NCBI GenBank assembly: GCA_000517005.1
Contig: KI912039.1
Location: 148,665-212,664 of the forward strand
Reading direction: 5' to 3'
Origin: Microvirga lupini
GTDB lineage: Bacteria; Pseudomonadota; Alphaproteobacteria; Rhizobiales; Beijerinckiaceae
DNA length: 64,000 nucleotides
Below, in pieces: positions 41,936 to 50,788 of the stretch. The notes beneath the pieces were generated by a model, which was not told the DNA's origin, did no database searches, and saw only the letters and a list, made by a program, of their open reading frames with translations. Positions within the stretch are counted from its first letter, which is position 1, and the number at the start of each line of letters is the position of its first letter. Made by a program: the position numbers and the translations under genes.

Positions 41936-42951
41936 ACATCATGACGCCCATCCAGCGCCCCTCTCCCATCGTCTCCAGCGTCGACTTCGATGTGGACGGG
42001 GTGCAGCACGGTTTCCTTCGTCTGCCCTACAGTCGGGACGACTCGGCTTGGGGTTCGGTGATGATCCCAATCACGGTCGTCAAGCGGGGCGACGGGCCGA
42101 CGGCGCTTCTCACCGGCGGCAACCATGGCGACGAGTACGAAGGTCCGGTGGCTCTCTTCGACCTCGCCCGCACGCTTCATGCCGAGACCGTTCAAGGCCG
42201 CGTCATCATCGTGCCCGCCATGAACTATCCGGCCTTTCGTGCGGGCACCCGCACCTCGCCGATCGATCGGGGGAACCTCAACCGCAGCTTTCCCGGGCGT
42301 CCCGACGGCACGGTGACGGAGAAGATCGCCGATTATTTTCAGCGCATGCTGCTGCCCCTCGCCGACATCGTCCTCGACTTCCATTCGGGCGGACGCACCC
42401 TCGACTTCCTGCCCTATGCGGCGGCCCATGAGCTGCGGGACAAGGAACAGGAAAAGCGTTGCTTCGAGGCGGTTGCGGCTTTCGCAGCACCGTACTCGAT
42501 GCGGATGATCGAAATCGACGCGGTCGGCATGTACGACACCGCCGCCGAAGAGATGGGCAAGGTGTTCGTGACCACGGAACTGTCAGGCGGCGGCACGTCC
42601 TCGGCCAAGACCGTGGGGATCGCCAAGCGCGGCGTGATGAACGTTCTCAAGCACGCAGGCATCGTCTCCGACGCGCCGGAGACGGGACCGACCCGCTGGC
42701 TCGACATGCCCTCAAGTGATTGCTTCCGCTTCGCAGAGGATGATGGCCTCGTCGAGCCTTGCGTCGATCTTGGCGATCCGGTGCGTGCGGGAGACGTGAT
42801 TGCACGCATTCATCCTGTCGGACGCACGGGCCAGGTCCCAGCCGAATACCGGAGCGCCCTCGACGGCGTTCTCGCCGCCCGGCATTTCCCCGGGCTCGTC
42901 AAGACGGGCGACTGCCTCGCGGTGGTCGCAACCGTGGAGGATAAGATCTGA
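41932..42951 (+). CDS. doeB: N-alpha-acetyl-L-2,4-diaminobutyrate deacetylase (DoeB/EutE)
   Basis: A 339-residue zinc deacylase of the AstE/AspA-like family. Zinc ligands are visible as His65 and Glu68 in GGNHGDEYEGP and His151 in LDFHSGGRTLDF; the arginine motif NLNRSFPG is also conserved. It releases acetate to give L-2,4-diaminobutyrate. ATG 41932 overlaps the doeA stop by 4 nt; upstream in-frame codons are the shadow of doeA. The family call and gene order with DoeA are both specific to ectoine degradation. Confidence 0.92.
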   Translation: MNIMTPIQRPSPIVSSVDFDVDGVQHGFLRLPYSRDDSAWGSVMIPITVVKRGDGPTALLTGGNHGDEYEGPVALFDLARTLHAETVQGRVIIVPAMNYPAFRAGTRTSPIDRGNLNRSFPGRPDGTVTEKIADYFQRMLLPLADIVLDFHSGGRTLDFLPYAAAHELRDKEQEKRCFEAVAAFAAPYSMRMIEIDAVGMYDTAAEEMGKVFVTTELSGGGTSSAKTVGIAKRGVMNVLKHAGIVSDAPETGPTRWLDMPSSDCFRFAEDDGLVEPCVDLGDPVRAGDVIARIHPVGRTGQVPAEYRSALDGVLAARHFPGLVKTGDCLAVVATVEDKI

Positions 42952-43030
42952 CACAAAATGCCGCCAGCGGAAAACGCTGCAAGCCGGATCAACCGGCACG
43001 CGGTTCGTAAACACCAGAGGAGAAGACCAC

Positions 43031-43882
43031 ATGAAAATAATGATCCGTTACGGCATTGCCGCTCTCGCTCTTGCCGCCAGCATCGGGGGCGCACAGGCTC
43101 TGACGCTCGATGAGGTGAAGAGCGCCGGTTACATTCAGGGCGCTACCGCCAACGAAGTGCCCTACGGCTATATGAAGGAAGACGGCTCGGCCGCCGGCAT
43201 CGGACCCGACGTCGCGATTGCCGTGCTGAAGCGCATGGGCATCAACGAGGTGAATTGGACGGTGACGCCGTTCGGAACGCTCATTCCCGGCCTGAAGGCC
43301 CGTCGCTTCGCCTTCGCGGCAGCCGAGCAGAACATCTCGCCCGAACGCTGCAAGCAGGTGTCGTTCACGGAGCCGAATTCCAGCTACGGCGAAGGTCTGC
43401 TGGTGAAGAAAGGCAATCCGAAGAAGCTGACCACCTACGCGGATATCGCCAAGGATCCTTCCCTGAAGGTCGCCGTCGTATCGGGTGCCAACAACATCGA
43501 CTTCCTGCGCGCCGTCGGCGTGAAGGACAGCCAGATCGTCATCATCCAGGCTAATGCCGATGCGCCTTCGACCGTGCAGTCCCGCGTCGACGCCTATGCG
43601 GCGACCGAGCTCACCGTGTCCAAGCTCGCGGAAGGCAGCCAGGGCGTGGAGCAGGTAAAGCCCTTCACGGATCCCATCGTCGAGGGCAAGCCGGTGCGCA
43701 ATTACGGCGGGTTCGCGTTCCGCCCCGAGGACAAGGAGCTTCGCGACGCCTTCAACAAGGAGCTGGTCGAGTTCCGCAAGACGGAGGACTATAAGAAGAT
43801 CCTCACGTCCTACGGTCTGAGCGAAGAGAGCATCAAGGCGGCTGCCGCCAAGAACGTCGCCGATCTCTGCGCCGGAAAGTAA
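43031..43882 (+). CDS. ehuB: Ectoine/hydroxyectoine ABC binding protein (EhuB)
   Basis: A 283-residue polar-amino-acid-type binding protein with a Sec signal peptide ending GAQA. The mature sequence has KSAGYIQGATANEVPYGYMK, VTPFGTLIPGLKARRFAFAA, EQNISPERCKQVSFTEPNSS and RNYGGFAFRPEDKELRDAF, in keeping with EhuB, whose aromatic residues form a box around the cationic ring of ectoine. AGAGGAGAAG precedes ATG 43031. The two permeases and ATPase follow. A strong hairpin separates it from ehuC. Confidence 0.9.
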   Translation: MKIMIRYGIAALALAASIGGAQALTLDEVKSAGYIQGATANEVPYGYMKEDGSAAGIGPDVAIAVLKRMGINEVNWTVTPFGTLIPGLKARRFAFAAAEQNISPERCKQVSFTEPNSSYGEGLLVKKGNPKKLTTYADIAKDPSLKVAVVSGANNIDFLRAVGVKDSQIVIIQANADAPSTVQSRVDAYAATELTVSKLAEGSQGVEQVKPFTDPIVEGKPVRNYGGFAFRPEDKELRDAFNKELVEFRKTEDYKKILTSYGLSEESIKAAAAKNVADLCAGK

Positions 43883-43903
43883 TCCGTTGCATCGTTTGAA
43901 CCA

Positions 43904-43932
43904 CCCGGCCGGAGCGAGGCGCTCCGGTCGGG
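43904..43932 (+). promoter_or_regulatory. Strong intercistronic hairpin between ehuB and ehuC
   Basis: Arms 43904-43915 (CCCGGCCGGAGC) and 43921-43932 (GCTCCGGTCGGG) form a 12-bp stem with one G-U pair and a 5-nt loop, 22 nt after the ehuB stop. No T run follows. It should protect the ehuB message and lower expression of the permeases, giving excess binding protein. Confidence 0.65.
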
Positions 43933-43959
43933 CGGAACGTCCGTAAGGAGGGGTCGACG

Positions 43960-44625
43960 ATGACATGGACGCAATATCTGGCTCCCCTGCTGAAGGGGGC
44001 GCAGGTGACGGTGATGATCTCGCTCGCATCGATCTTCTTCGGTGTGATCCTGGCTTTCGCGGCCGGCATCGCCCGCACGTCGAGCAACCGGTTTCTGTCG
44101 GGCCTCGCCTTCGTTTACATCGTGCTGTTTCGCGGCACGCCGCTGCTCGTGCAGCTGTTCTGGTTCTACTATGCCCTGCCGCTGATCGGCATCTCGTTCG
44201 ACCCGATCACGACCGGCATCATGACATTGTCGCTGCTCACCGGGGCGTTCGGAGCCGAGGTCGTGCGCGGAGCCCTGCTCGCCGTGCCTCCTACGCAGCT
44301 TGAGGCCGCACGGGCACTGAATTTCAGCAAGAGCTACACCCTTTGGCATATCTCGATGCCCCAGGCCATCATCGAGATGATGCCGCCCTTCGGCAATCTC
44401 GCCATCCAGAACCTCAAGGACACGGCCCTGGTCTCGCTGATCTCGATTGCGGACCTGACGTTTCAGGCGCAGTCCATGCGCAACATCACCCTGGACAGCG
44501 CCACGGTCTATACCCTGACTCTGCTCGGCTATTTCATCATCGCTCTCTGCCTGATGTTGATCGTGCGATTCATCGAGATGAAGCTGAGGCGCGGGCCGGC
44601 CTTTCCGAGGAGCGCCCACTCATGA
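43960..44625 (+). CDS. ehuC: Ectoine ABC transporter permease (EhuC)
   Basis: A 221-residue polar amino acid permease (HisMQ class) with about five hydrophobic segments. The conserved loop [20 protein letters not shown] and the EAA-type stretch LEAARALNFSKSYTLWHISM are present. AAGGAGGGG precedes ATG 43960. It overlaps ehuD by 4 nt (ATGA) and forms the heterodimeric channel with it. Confidence 0.9.
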   Translation: MTWTQYLAPLLKGAQVTVMISLASIFFGVILAFAAGIARTSSNRFLSGLAFVYIVLFRGTPLLVQLFWFYYALPLIGISFDPITTGIMTLSLLTGAFGAEVVRGALLAVPPTQLEAARALNFSKSYTLWHISMPQAIIEMMPPFGNLAIQNLKDTALVSLISIADLTFQAQSMRNITLDSATVYTLTLLGYFIIALCLMLIVRFIEMKLRRGPAFPRSAHS

Positions 44626-45314
44626 TGTACGGTTATGCCTGGGATACATCGACGCCGCTGACCTTCGCGCTGTCCATTCTGCCAATTCTCGGCATCGGAT
44701 TGCTGGTCACCCTTCAGGCTGCGGCTGTGGGCTATGCCATTGCGCTCGTTCTCGGTCTCGTGCTGGCGCTACTGCGCCGCAGCAAGATCAAGATCATCTC
44801 TTGGACGGTGGCCGGCTTCACCGAGTTCGTCCGCGATACGCCGCTGCTGGTGCAACTTTTCTTCCTCTATTATGTCTTGCCCGACTTCGGAATCGTCCTT
44901 CCTGCCTTTATGACAGGAGCCCTCGCGCTCGGGCTGCAATACTCGGCCTATACGTCCGAAGTCTATCGCGGCGGCATCGACGCGGTGCAGCGCGGCCAAT
45001 GGGAGGCGGCGACCGCTCTCAACCTGAGCCGGCTGCAGACCTACCGTGACATCGTGGTCCCGCAAATGATCCCGCGGATCGTGCCCGCTCTTGGCAACTA
45101 TCTCGTCTCGATGCTCAAGGAAACGCCGGTCCTCTCGGTCGTGACCGTGCTCGACATGCTCGGCCTCGCCAACATGATCGGCGAGCGGACCTTCGAGTAT
45201 CTCGTGCCGCTCTCCCTGGTCGGCCTGATCTTCCTTCCCATGACTCTCATCTGCTCGGCTCTGATCTATGCGGTCGAAAGAGCCCTGCCCAAAAGTGGGA
45301 TCCCCCTGCGATGA
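44622..45314 (+). CDS. ehuD: Ectoine ABC transporter permease (EhuD)
   Basis: A 230-residue HisMQ-class permease with about five hydrophobic segments, FVRDTPLLVQLFFLYYVLPD as the family loop and WEAATALNLSRLQTYRDIVV as the ATPase docking loop. The start ATG 44622 overlaps the ehuC stop, and its end overlaps ehuA by 4 nt. In-frame codons further upstream are the shadow of ehuC. It completes the membrane part of the ectoine importer. Confidence 0.9.
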   Translation: MMYGYAWDTSTPLTFALSILPILGIGLLVTLQAAAVGYAIALVLGLVLALLRRSKIKIISWTVAGFTEFVRDTPLLVQLFFLYYVLPDFGIVLPAFMTGALALGLQYSAYTSEVYRGGIDAVQRGQWEAATALNLSRLQTYRDIVVPQMIPRIVPALGNYLVSMLKETPVLSVVTVLDMLGLANMIGERTFEYLVPLSLVGLIFLPMTLICSALIYAVERALPKSGIPLR

Positions 45315-46114
45315 ACCCGATTATTCGCTTTCAGAATGTCACCAAGCGCTTTGGGGCGCTGACCGTGCTCGACAACTTCAATTTCGAAGTTCAGCGCGGC
45401 GAGAAGGTGACGCTCATTGGGCCATCAGGCTCCGGCAAGTCCACCGTTCTGCGCATTCTGATGACGCTGGAGCCATTTCAGGAAGGCCAGCTGGAAATCA
45501 ACGGCATCAGCTACCACGAGCCCAATGGCCGCGGCGCGTTCAAGGCCAGCGAGAAGCATCTTCACAAAATCCGCAGCAATGTGGGCATGGTGTTTCAGAG
45601 CTTCAACCTGTTCCCGCACATGACCGTGCTGCGCAATGTCGTCGAGGCCCCGGTCGCGGTTCTGAAGCTGAAGCGGGAGGAGGCGGAGAGCCGCGCCACC
45701 GAATTGCTGCGCATGGTCGGTCTCTCCGACAAGAAGGATCACTTCCCGAGCCAGCTCTCCGGCGGCCAGCAGCAGCGCGTCGCCATTGCGCGCGCACTCG
45801 CCATGCGTCCGCGCGTCCTTCTGTTCGACGAGCCGACTTCCGCGCTTGACCCGCAGCTGGTCGGCGAAGTTCTCGGCGTTATCCGCGATCTCGCGCAGGA
45901 GCACGACCTGACCATGCTCCTCGTCACGCACGAGATGCGTTTCGCCCGCGAGGTGTCGGACCGGGTCTGCTTCTTCGACAAGGGGCGCATCGTGGAGCAG
46001 GGCGAGCCGGATCGCCTGTTCAGCAACCCGCAGCAGCCGCGAACCCGGGAGTTCCTGAGCTCCATCCTGGGCGAACAGGAGCCTCCGCGAGAAAGTCTCA
46101 GGAACGCTCTGTAA
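45311..46114 (+). CDS. ehuA: Ectoine ABC transporter ATPase (EhuA)
   Basis: A 267-residue ATPase of the GlnQ/HisP class. Walker [10 protein letters not shown] is residues 37-45, the signature is [10 protein letters not shown] and Walker B is [13 protein letters not shown], followed by [10 protein letters not shown]. An insertion after the first strands ([20 protein letters not shown]) is characteristic of EhuA-type ATPases. It is coupled to ehuD by an ATGA overlap and is the last transport gene. doeC follows after 97 nt that hold a direct repeat. Confidence 0.9.
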   Translation: MNPIIRFQNVTKRFGALTVLDNFNFEVQRGEKVTLIGPSGSGKSTVLRILMTLEPFQEGQLEINGISYHEPNGRGAFKASEKHLHKIRSNVGMVFQSFNLFPHMTVLRNVVEAPVAVLKLKREEAESRATELLRMVGLSDKKDHFPSQLSGGQQQRVAIARALAMRPRVLLFDEPTSALDPQLVGEVLGVIRDLAQEHDLTMLLVTHEMRFAREVSDRVCFFDKGRIVEQGEPDRLFSNPQQPRTREFLSSILGEQEPPRESLRNAL

Positions 46115-46115
46115 A

Positions 46116-46165
46116 AACCGAGATTTTCTCTGCCCTGATGCCGAAGAACCGAAATCTTCTCGCCG
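46116..46165. promoter_or_regulatory. Imperfect direct repeat upstream of doeC
   Basis: AACCGAGATTTTCTCTGCC (46116-46134) and AACCGAAATCTTCTCGCCG (46147-46165) repeat with 31 bp between starts, close to three helical turns. They lie between ehuA and doeC. A small hairpin GAGAC-GATA-GTCTC follows. This could be a secondary operator (for example for the AsnC-type regulator) or a chance repeat. Confidence 0.35.
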
Positions 46166-46211
46166 CCTGAGACGATAGTCTCTCTCCATCCCGTTCCGAG
46201 GAGGGCGACAC

Positions 46212-47723
46212 ATGAACGCGATGACGCAGACCACCGCTCCCGTACCCGTCAAAGGGGACACCCACCCGGCGCTGAGCCGCCTGCGCGATCCCCGCCTGCT
46301 GCGCGAGATGGCCTATATCGCCGGGCGCTGGACTGCGGCCGGTGGCGATGCGCGCTTCGCGGTCAATGATCCGGCCACGGGCCTAAACGTCGCCCGCGTA
46401 TCGCGCCTCGGCGCAGATGCTGCGAGCCAAGCGGTCGATGCGGCCGCCCGTGCCCTGCCCGCCTGGAAGGCTCTGCTGCCGCAGGAACGGTCCGCGCGCC
46501 TTCGCGCCTGGCATGCGCTCATTCTGGAAGCACGCGACGACCTCGCCCTCATCATGACGCTCGAGCAAGGAAAGCCCCTGTCCGAGTCGCAGGGCGAGAT
46601 CCTCTATGCGGCCTCGTTCGTCGAATGGTATGCGGAAGAGGCCAAGCGCCTGAACGTCGAGAGTGTGACGAGCCACCTTGCCGGCGCGGAGATGCTGGTG
46701 CGACGCGAGGCCCTCGGAGTGGCGGCTCTGCTGACGCCGTGGAACTTCCCGTCGGCCATGCTGACGCGCAAGGCGGCGGCGGCGTTTGCAGCAGGCTGCA
46801 CGGTGGTAGCTCACCCGTCCTCCTACACTCCGCTTTCCGCGCTCGCGCTGGCGGAACTCGCAGAACGTGCCGGCCTGCCGCCTGGCGTCCTCAACATCGT
46901 GACGGGTGATGCCGAACCTATCGCCAGCCGCTTCTGCGATGATGAGCGCGTCCGCATCGTCAGCTTCACCGGCTCGACGGAGATCGGACGCAAGATCGCG
47001 GCGCGCTGCACTCCCACGATGAAGCGGCTCGTGATGGAGCTGGGCGGCCACGCACCGCTCATCGTGTTTGACGATGCCGATTTGGGCAGAGCGGTCGAGA
47101 TCGCCATGGCGGCGAAGTTCGCGACCTCGGGCCAGGATTGTCTTGCGGCAAACCGCATCTATGTCCAGCGCTCGATCTACCCGGCATTCTGCGGGGCCTT
47201 CGGCAAGCGCATCGCAGAACTGAAAGTGGGTCCTGGTCTCGACCCTGATACGGAGATCGGCCCGCTTATGCACGCCAACGCCGTATCCAAGGCGAAGGCG
47301 CAGATCGCCGATGCGCTTGCGCACGGAGCCCGGCGCGTCACACCGGATAACGTCGCTCCAGGCCCGCTTTATGTCACGCCGACCCTGCTCGCCGATGTGC
47401 CGGACAGCGCGCTGATCATGCGTGAAGAGACCTTCGCGCCGATTGCCGCCGTGACGCCGTTCGACACGGAAGACGAAGTTGTGGCACGGGCCAACGCGAC
47501 CGAATATGGCCTCGTCGCCTACGTGGTGACCGAAAACGGGGCGCGAGCCCTGCGGCTCGGCCGATCCCTCGACTACGGAATGGTGGCGATCAATCGCGTG
47601 AAGATCACCGGTGCCCCCATTCCATTCGGCGGCATGAAGCAATCGGGTCTCGGCCGCGAAGGCTCACGCCACGGCCTCGAAGCCTTCACCGACCTGAAAT
47701 ACCTTTGCCTCGACATTCATTAA
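46212..47723 (+). CDS. doeC: Aldehyde dehydrogenase, probably aspartate-semialdehyde dehydrogenase DoeC
   Basis: A 503-residue NAD(P)-dependent aldehyde dehydrogenase of the succinate-semialdehyde group. Catalytic Cys310 lies in [14 protein letters not shown] and the general base Glu276 in [24 protein letters not shown] is the cofactor motif. In the ectoine pathway DoeC oxidises L-aspartate beta-semialdehyde, made by the DoeD transaminase, to L-aspartate. Similar to succinate-semialdehyde dehydrogenase GabD; the role is set by the neighbours. CGAGGAGGG precedes ATG 46212. Confidence 0.85.
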   Translation: MNAMTQTTAPVPVKGDTHPALSRLRDPRLLREMAYIAGRWTAAGGDARFAVNDPATGLNVARVSRLGADAASQAVDAAARALPAWKALLPQERSARLRAWHALILEARDDLALIMTLEQGKPLSESQGEILYAASFVEWYAEEAKRLNVESVTSHLAGAEMLVRREALGVAALLTPWNFPSAMLTRKAAAAFAAGCTVVAHPSSYTPLSALALAELAERAGLPPGVLNIVTGDAEPIASRFCDDERVRIVSFTGSTEIGRKIAARCTPTMKRLVMELGGHAPLIVFDDADLGRAVEIAMAAKFATSGQDCLAANRIYVQRSIYPAFCGAFGKRIAELKVGPGLDPDTEIGPLMHANAVSKAKAQIADALAHGARRVTPDNVAPGPLYVTPTLLADVPDSALIMREETFAPIAAVTPFDTEDEVVARANATEYGLVAYVVTENGARALRLGRSLDYGMVAINRVKITGAPIPFGGMKQSGLGREGSRHGLEAFTDLKYLCLDIH

Positions 47724-47736
47724 TTCGGAGCCAGCC

Positions 47737-49128
47737 ATGCTGAATCAGACGAAGATCATCGACAACGAACTCGACGCCTGGGACCGGGATCATTTCTTCC
47801 ATCCCTCCACCCACATGGCCCAGCATGCACGCGGGGAAACGCCCAACCGCATCATCGCCGGAGCCGAGGGCGTCTACATCGTCGACCGGAATGGCAAGCG
47901 CAGCCTCGATGCCTTCGCTGGCCTCTATTGCGTGAATGTCGGCTATGGCCGCACCAAGATCACCGATGCCATTGCCGCTCAGGCGGCTGCCCTGCCCTAT
48001 TATCATGCCTATGTCGGTCACGGCTCCGAACCTTCGATCCGTCTCGCGAAGATGATCATCGACCGTGCTCCAAAAGGCATGAGCCGTGTGTTCTTCGGCC
48101 TGTCGGGCTCGGATGCCAATGAAACCAATATCAAGCTCGTCTGGTACATGAACAATGTGCTCGGGCGGCCCGAGAAGAAGAAGATCATCTCCCGTTGGCG
48201 CGGATATCACGGCTCCGGCCTGATGAGCGGCAGCCTTACCGGGCTTGCGGCCTTCCATAACCTGTTCGACCTGCCCCGCCCGCCGATCCTGCACACGGAA
48301 GCACCCTACTACTTCCGCCGCCCCGATCGCAGCATGAGCGAGGAGCAGTTCTCCCAATACTGCGCCGACAAGCTGGAGGAGATGATCCAGGCCGAAGGCC
48401 CGGAGACCATCGCGGCCTTTATCGGTGAGCCGGTGCTCGGCACCGGCGGCATCGTGCCCCCGCCGAGGGGATATTGGGAGAAGATCCAGGCGGTTTTGGC
48501 GAAATACGATATTCTCCTCATTGCCGATGAGGTCATCACCGGCTTCGGTCGTCTCGGCAGCATGTTTGGCTCCGATCACTATGGCATCAAGCCGGACCTC
48601 ATCACCATCGCCAAGGGTCTGACCTCGGCCTATGCGCCGCTTTCCGGCGTCATCGTGTCCGAGAAGGTCTGGCGCATCCTGGAACAGGGCTCTGACGCTT
48701 ACGGTCCCATCGGCCATGGTTGGACCTATTCGTCCCATCCGCTTTGCGCCGCCGCCGGTGTCGCAAATCTCGAAGTCGTCGATGAGCTCGACATCGTAAA
48801 CAACGCAGGCGACGTTGGAGCCTACTTCAACAATACGCTCCGGGAGGCCGTGGGCTCAAATCGCTTCGTCGGCGAGGTGCGCGGCGAAGGCCTGATGGCA
48901 GCCATTGAGTTCGTGCGCGACCGTGATGACCGCGTGTTCTTCGATCCGTCCGAGAAGGTGGGCCCGCGCATCACGGCAGCCCTGCTGGAGCGAGGTGTCA
49001 TCGGCCGAGCCATGCCGCAGGGCGACATCCTGGGCTTTGCCCCGCCGCTCTGCCTAACGAGGGACGAGGCCGATATCATCGTGACCGCCACGAAGGCTGC
49101 GATTCTATCGGTGACCGATACGCTCTGA
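47737..49128 (+). CDS. doeD: Diaminobutyrate transaminase DoeD (class III aminotransferase)
   Basis: A 463-residue class III PLP aminotransferase. The cofactor lysine is Lys293 in TIAKGLTSAYAPLSG; RWRGYHGSGLMSGSLTG, ADEVITGFGRLG and SHPLCAAAGVANLEVVDE are typical of the omega-aminotransferase group. In ectoine degradation DoeD converts L-2,4-diaminobutyrate to aspartate beta-semialdehyde, the substrate of DoeC encoded 13 nt upstream. It ends the cluster and is followed by a strong hairpin. Confidence 0.88.
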   Translation: MLNQTKIIDNELDAWDRDHFFHPSTHMAQHARGETPNRIIAGAEGVYIVDRNGKRSLDAFAGLYCVNVGYGRTKITDAIAAQAAALPYYHAYVGHGSEPSIRLAKMIIDRAPKGMSRVFFGLSGSDANETNIKLVWYMNNVLGRPEKKKIISRWRGYHGSGLMSGSLTGLAAFHNLFDLPRPPILHTEAPYYFRRPDRSMSEEQFSQYCADKLEEMIQAEGPETIAAFIGEPVLGTGGIVPPPRGYWEKIQAVLAKYDILLIADEVITGFGRLGSMFGSDHYGIKPDLITIAKGLTSAYAPLSGVIVSEKVWRILEQGSDAYGPIGHGWTYSSHPLCAAAGVANLEVVDELDIVNNAGDVGAYFNNTLREAVGSNRFVGEVRGEGLMAAIEFVRDRDDRVFFDPSEKVGPRITAALLERGVIGRAMPQGDILGFAPPLCLTRDEADIIVTATKAAILSVTDTL

Positions 49129-49137
49129 GGAGGTTTC

Positions 49138-49173
49138 GTGGGACGGGCGCAAGAAAAATGCCGCTCGTCCCAC
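49138..49173 (+). terminator. Hairpin at the end of the ectoine cluster
   Basis: Arms 49138-49148 (GTGGGACGGGC) and 49163-49173 (GCTCGTCCCAC) form an 11-bp stem with one G-U pair and a 14-nt loop, 9 nt after the doeD stop. There is no T tract, so termination may need Rho or the hairpin may mainly block 3' decay. The remaining ~190 bp to the convergent MocR gene show no gene. Confidence 0.55.
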
Positions 49174-49367
49174 ACGTTCGATCACGAGCATTCATATGGA
49201 TGGGAGAAGAGATCTTCATCGTGGCTCGGCTCGGCCATTCTGGAAAACCCTGCGTTTGTCGGCTGCATTATATCTCTATGGAGGCGGTAGATAGTATAAA
49301 ACTGGGTAATTCTGATCCTCCGACAGGATTTATCCAATCTAAAACAGCCATATTCCCAAGAGGTTAC

Positions 49368-50693
49368 TCACGGGCCGGCTGCTAACGCGATTGAATCTGC
49401 AACTTCCTCGTAGCGATCCGACAAAGTAGCCGTTGCGACCCGCAGATAATATGTTGGCAGAATGGAGAACTTGGCACCCGGATGGACCGCAATTCCATGG
49501 GCGGCAAGCGTCACCATGGCGAATGGCTCCGAGGCCACCGGGACCCAGGCGCACAGACCCGCCCCATGCATGGCATGGATCCCTCTCAGCTGCAGAGCGA
49601 TGATCAGGTTGTCGCGCCGATTTTGATAAACTGTTCGGGCGCGATCGACCAATTCCTGCGTCGCTGGATCGCGTAACAACCAAGCCGTGGCAGCCTGAAG
49701 GATGCGGCTTGTCCAGCCAGAGCTGAAGCTTCGGTAGGACTGGATCTGATCAATGATCGTGCGAGAACTTGAGAGGACAGCAAGACGCAAGTCAGGTCCA
49801 TGTGTCTTCGAGAACGATAGAATGTGAATGACTCGGTTGGGAAAGTATCCTCCTAGAGAATGACGTGGAGCTGCCAAGATGTCTCCGATGCCATCGTCCT
49901 CGACGATCAGCATGTCGCTGTCCCGCAGCACCGCGGCGAGAGCTTCTAAGCGATTTCGGCTGACACTCTGGCCGGTGACAGAATGCAGCCGCGGTTGGAA
50001 GATGAAGGCAGCAGGCTTGGACTTCATCGCTGTCTCAAGCGCAGCCGGCAGAGGTCCTTCGCTGTCGCACTGCACCGGGACGATCCGCACACCTCGGTCT
50101 TCCAGGATATCGAGGAGACGCATGCCGGTCGGATCTTCGATTGCGACGGATGCACCCGGCGGCAACAGGGCGTGGACCAACGTATAGACCGCGTTATAGC
50201 CGCCGTTTGTCGCCAAGAACGCTTCCGGCTCGTAAGGCCATGTTTTCCTGACCTCCCCCTCCAGTTCCGGCAGGATGCGGTTGCGCTCGTAACTGTTGAG
50301 GTTCTCTGCCGAGGCGCCATAGGCCATGGCTTCGGCCAGCGGCGGCAATAAACGAATGTCGGGAACGGCTGCAGTCAAGTTCAGGATGCCCTCGCCGTAA
50401 TTGCCGGAGCTTCCGAGGCGGTGAGGCTTAGCGACGAAACGGTCACCGCTCACCCACGTGCCGTTTCGCCCTCGCCCGCTGATGATCTTCTGACGGCGCA
50501 GCTCGCTCCAGGCCTCGGAAATGGTCGCGGGGCTCACTCCGAGCGCGAAGGCGAGATCACGGATTGGAGGCAGCTTTGTACCGACCGGAAGTACGCCGGC
50601 GCGGATCAGGGCTCTGGTTTCCAAGGCAATTCCGCGGATTGTTCTGTCGGTGAGCTTCTCCGCGAACCAATGAGCATCTCTGTTCTCAGCCAT
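49368..50693 (-). CDS. MocR-type GntR/aminotransferase-like regulator
   Basis: A 441-residue MocR-family regulator. The winged helix is LPVGTKLPPIRDLAFALGVS then PATISEAWSELRRQKIISGR, and the aminotransferase-like domain keeps the PLP lysine, Lys296 in SFSKTHGPDLR. Such regulators sense amino compounds through their cofactor. It is divergent from the amino acid transport operon starting at 50789 and shares with it a 95-bp gap containing an 8-bp inverted repeat, so it probably controls that operon. It differs clearly from EnuR in sequence and context. Confidence 0.9.
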   Translation of the reverse strand: MAENRDAHWFAEKLTDRTIRGIALETRALIRAGVLPVGTKLPPIRDLAFALGVSPATISEAWSELRRQKIISGRGRNGTWVSGDRFVAKPHRLGSSGNYGEGILNLTAAVPDIRLLPPLAEAMAYGASAENLNSYERNRILPELEGEVRKTWPYEPEAFLATNGGYNAVYTLVHALLPPGASVAIEDPTGMRLLDILEDRGVRIVPVQCDSEGPLPAALETAMKSKPAAFIFQPRLHSVTGQSVSRNRLEALAAVLRDSDMLIVEDDGIGDILAAPRHSLGGYFPNRVIHILSFSKTHGPDLRLAVLSSSRTIIDQIQSYRSFSSGWTSRILQAATAWLLRDPATQELVDRARTVYQNRRDNLIIALQLRGIHAMHGAGLCAWVPVASEPFAMVTLAAHGIAVHPGAKFSILPTYYLRVATATLSDRYEEVADSIALAAGP

Positions 50694-50707
50694 ACCGCCC
50701 CAATTTT

Positions 50708-50753
50708 AATGTTCAATAACATAATAGGGTTTGATCAGAACGATATGAACATT
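50708..50753. promoter_or_regulatory. Inverted repeat in the MocR divergent gap
   Basis: AATGTTCA (50708-50715) and TGAACATT (50746-50753) form a perfect 8-bp inverted repeat with 30 nt between, in an AT-rich gap. CATAAT at 50720-50725 could be a -10 box inside it. Position and symmetry suit a MocR-type operator pair controlling both directions. Confidence 0.5.
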
Positions 50754-50788
50754 TTAACTAGGAGGGAAGACAAGTTTGTTGCGAGTGA

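Noticed and set aside
46383-47642. A 419-codon minus-strand frame
   Set aside because: Fully antisense to the aldehyde dehydrogenase DoeC, which has catalytic Cys and Glu; no motifs in the antisense frame.
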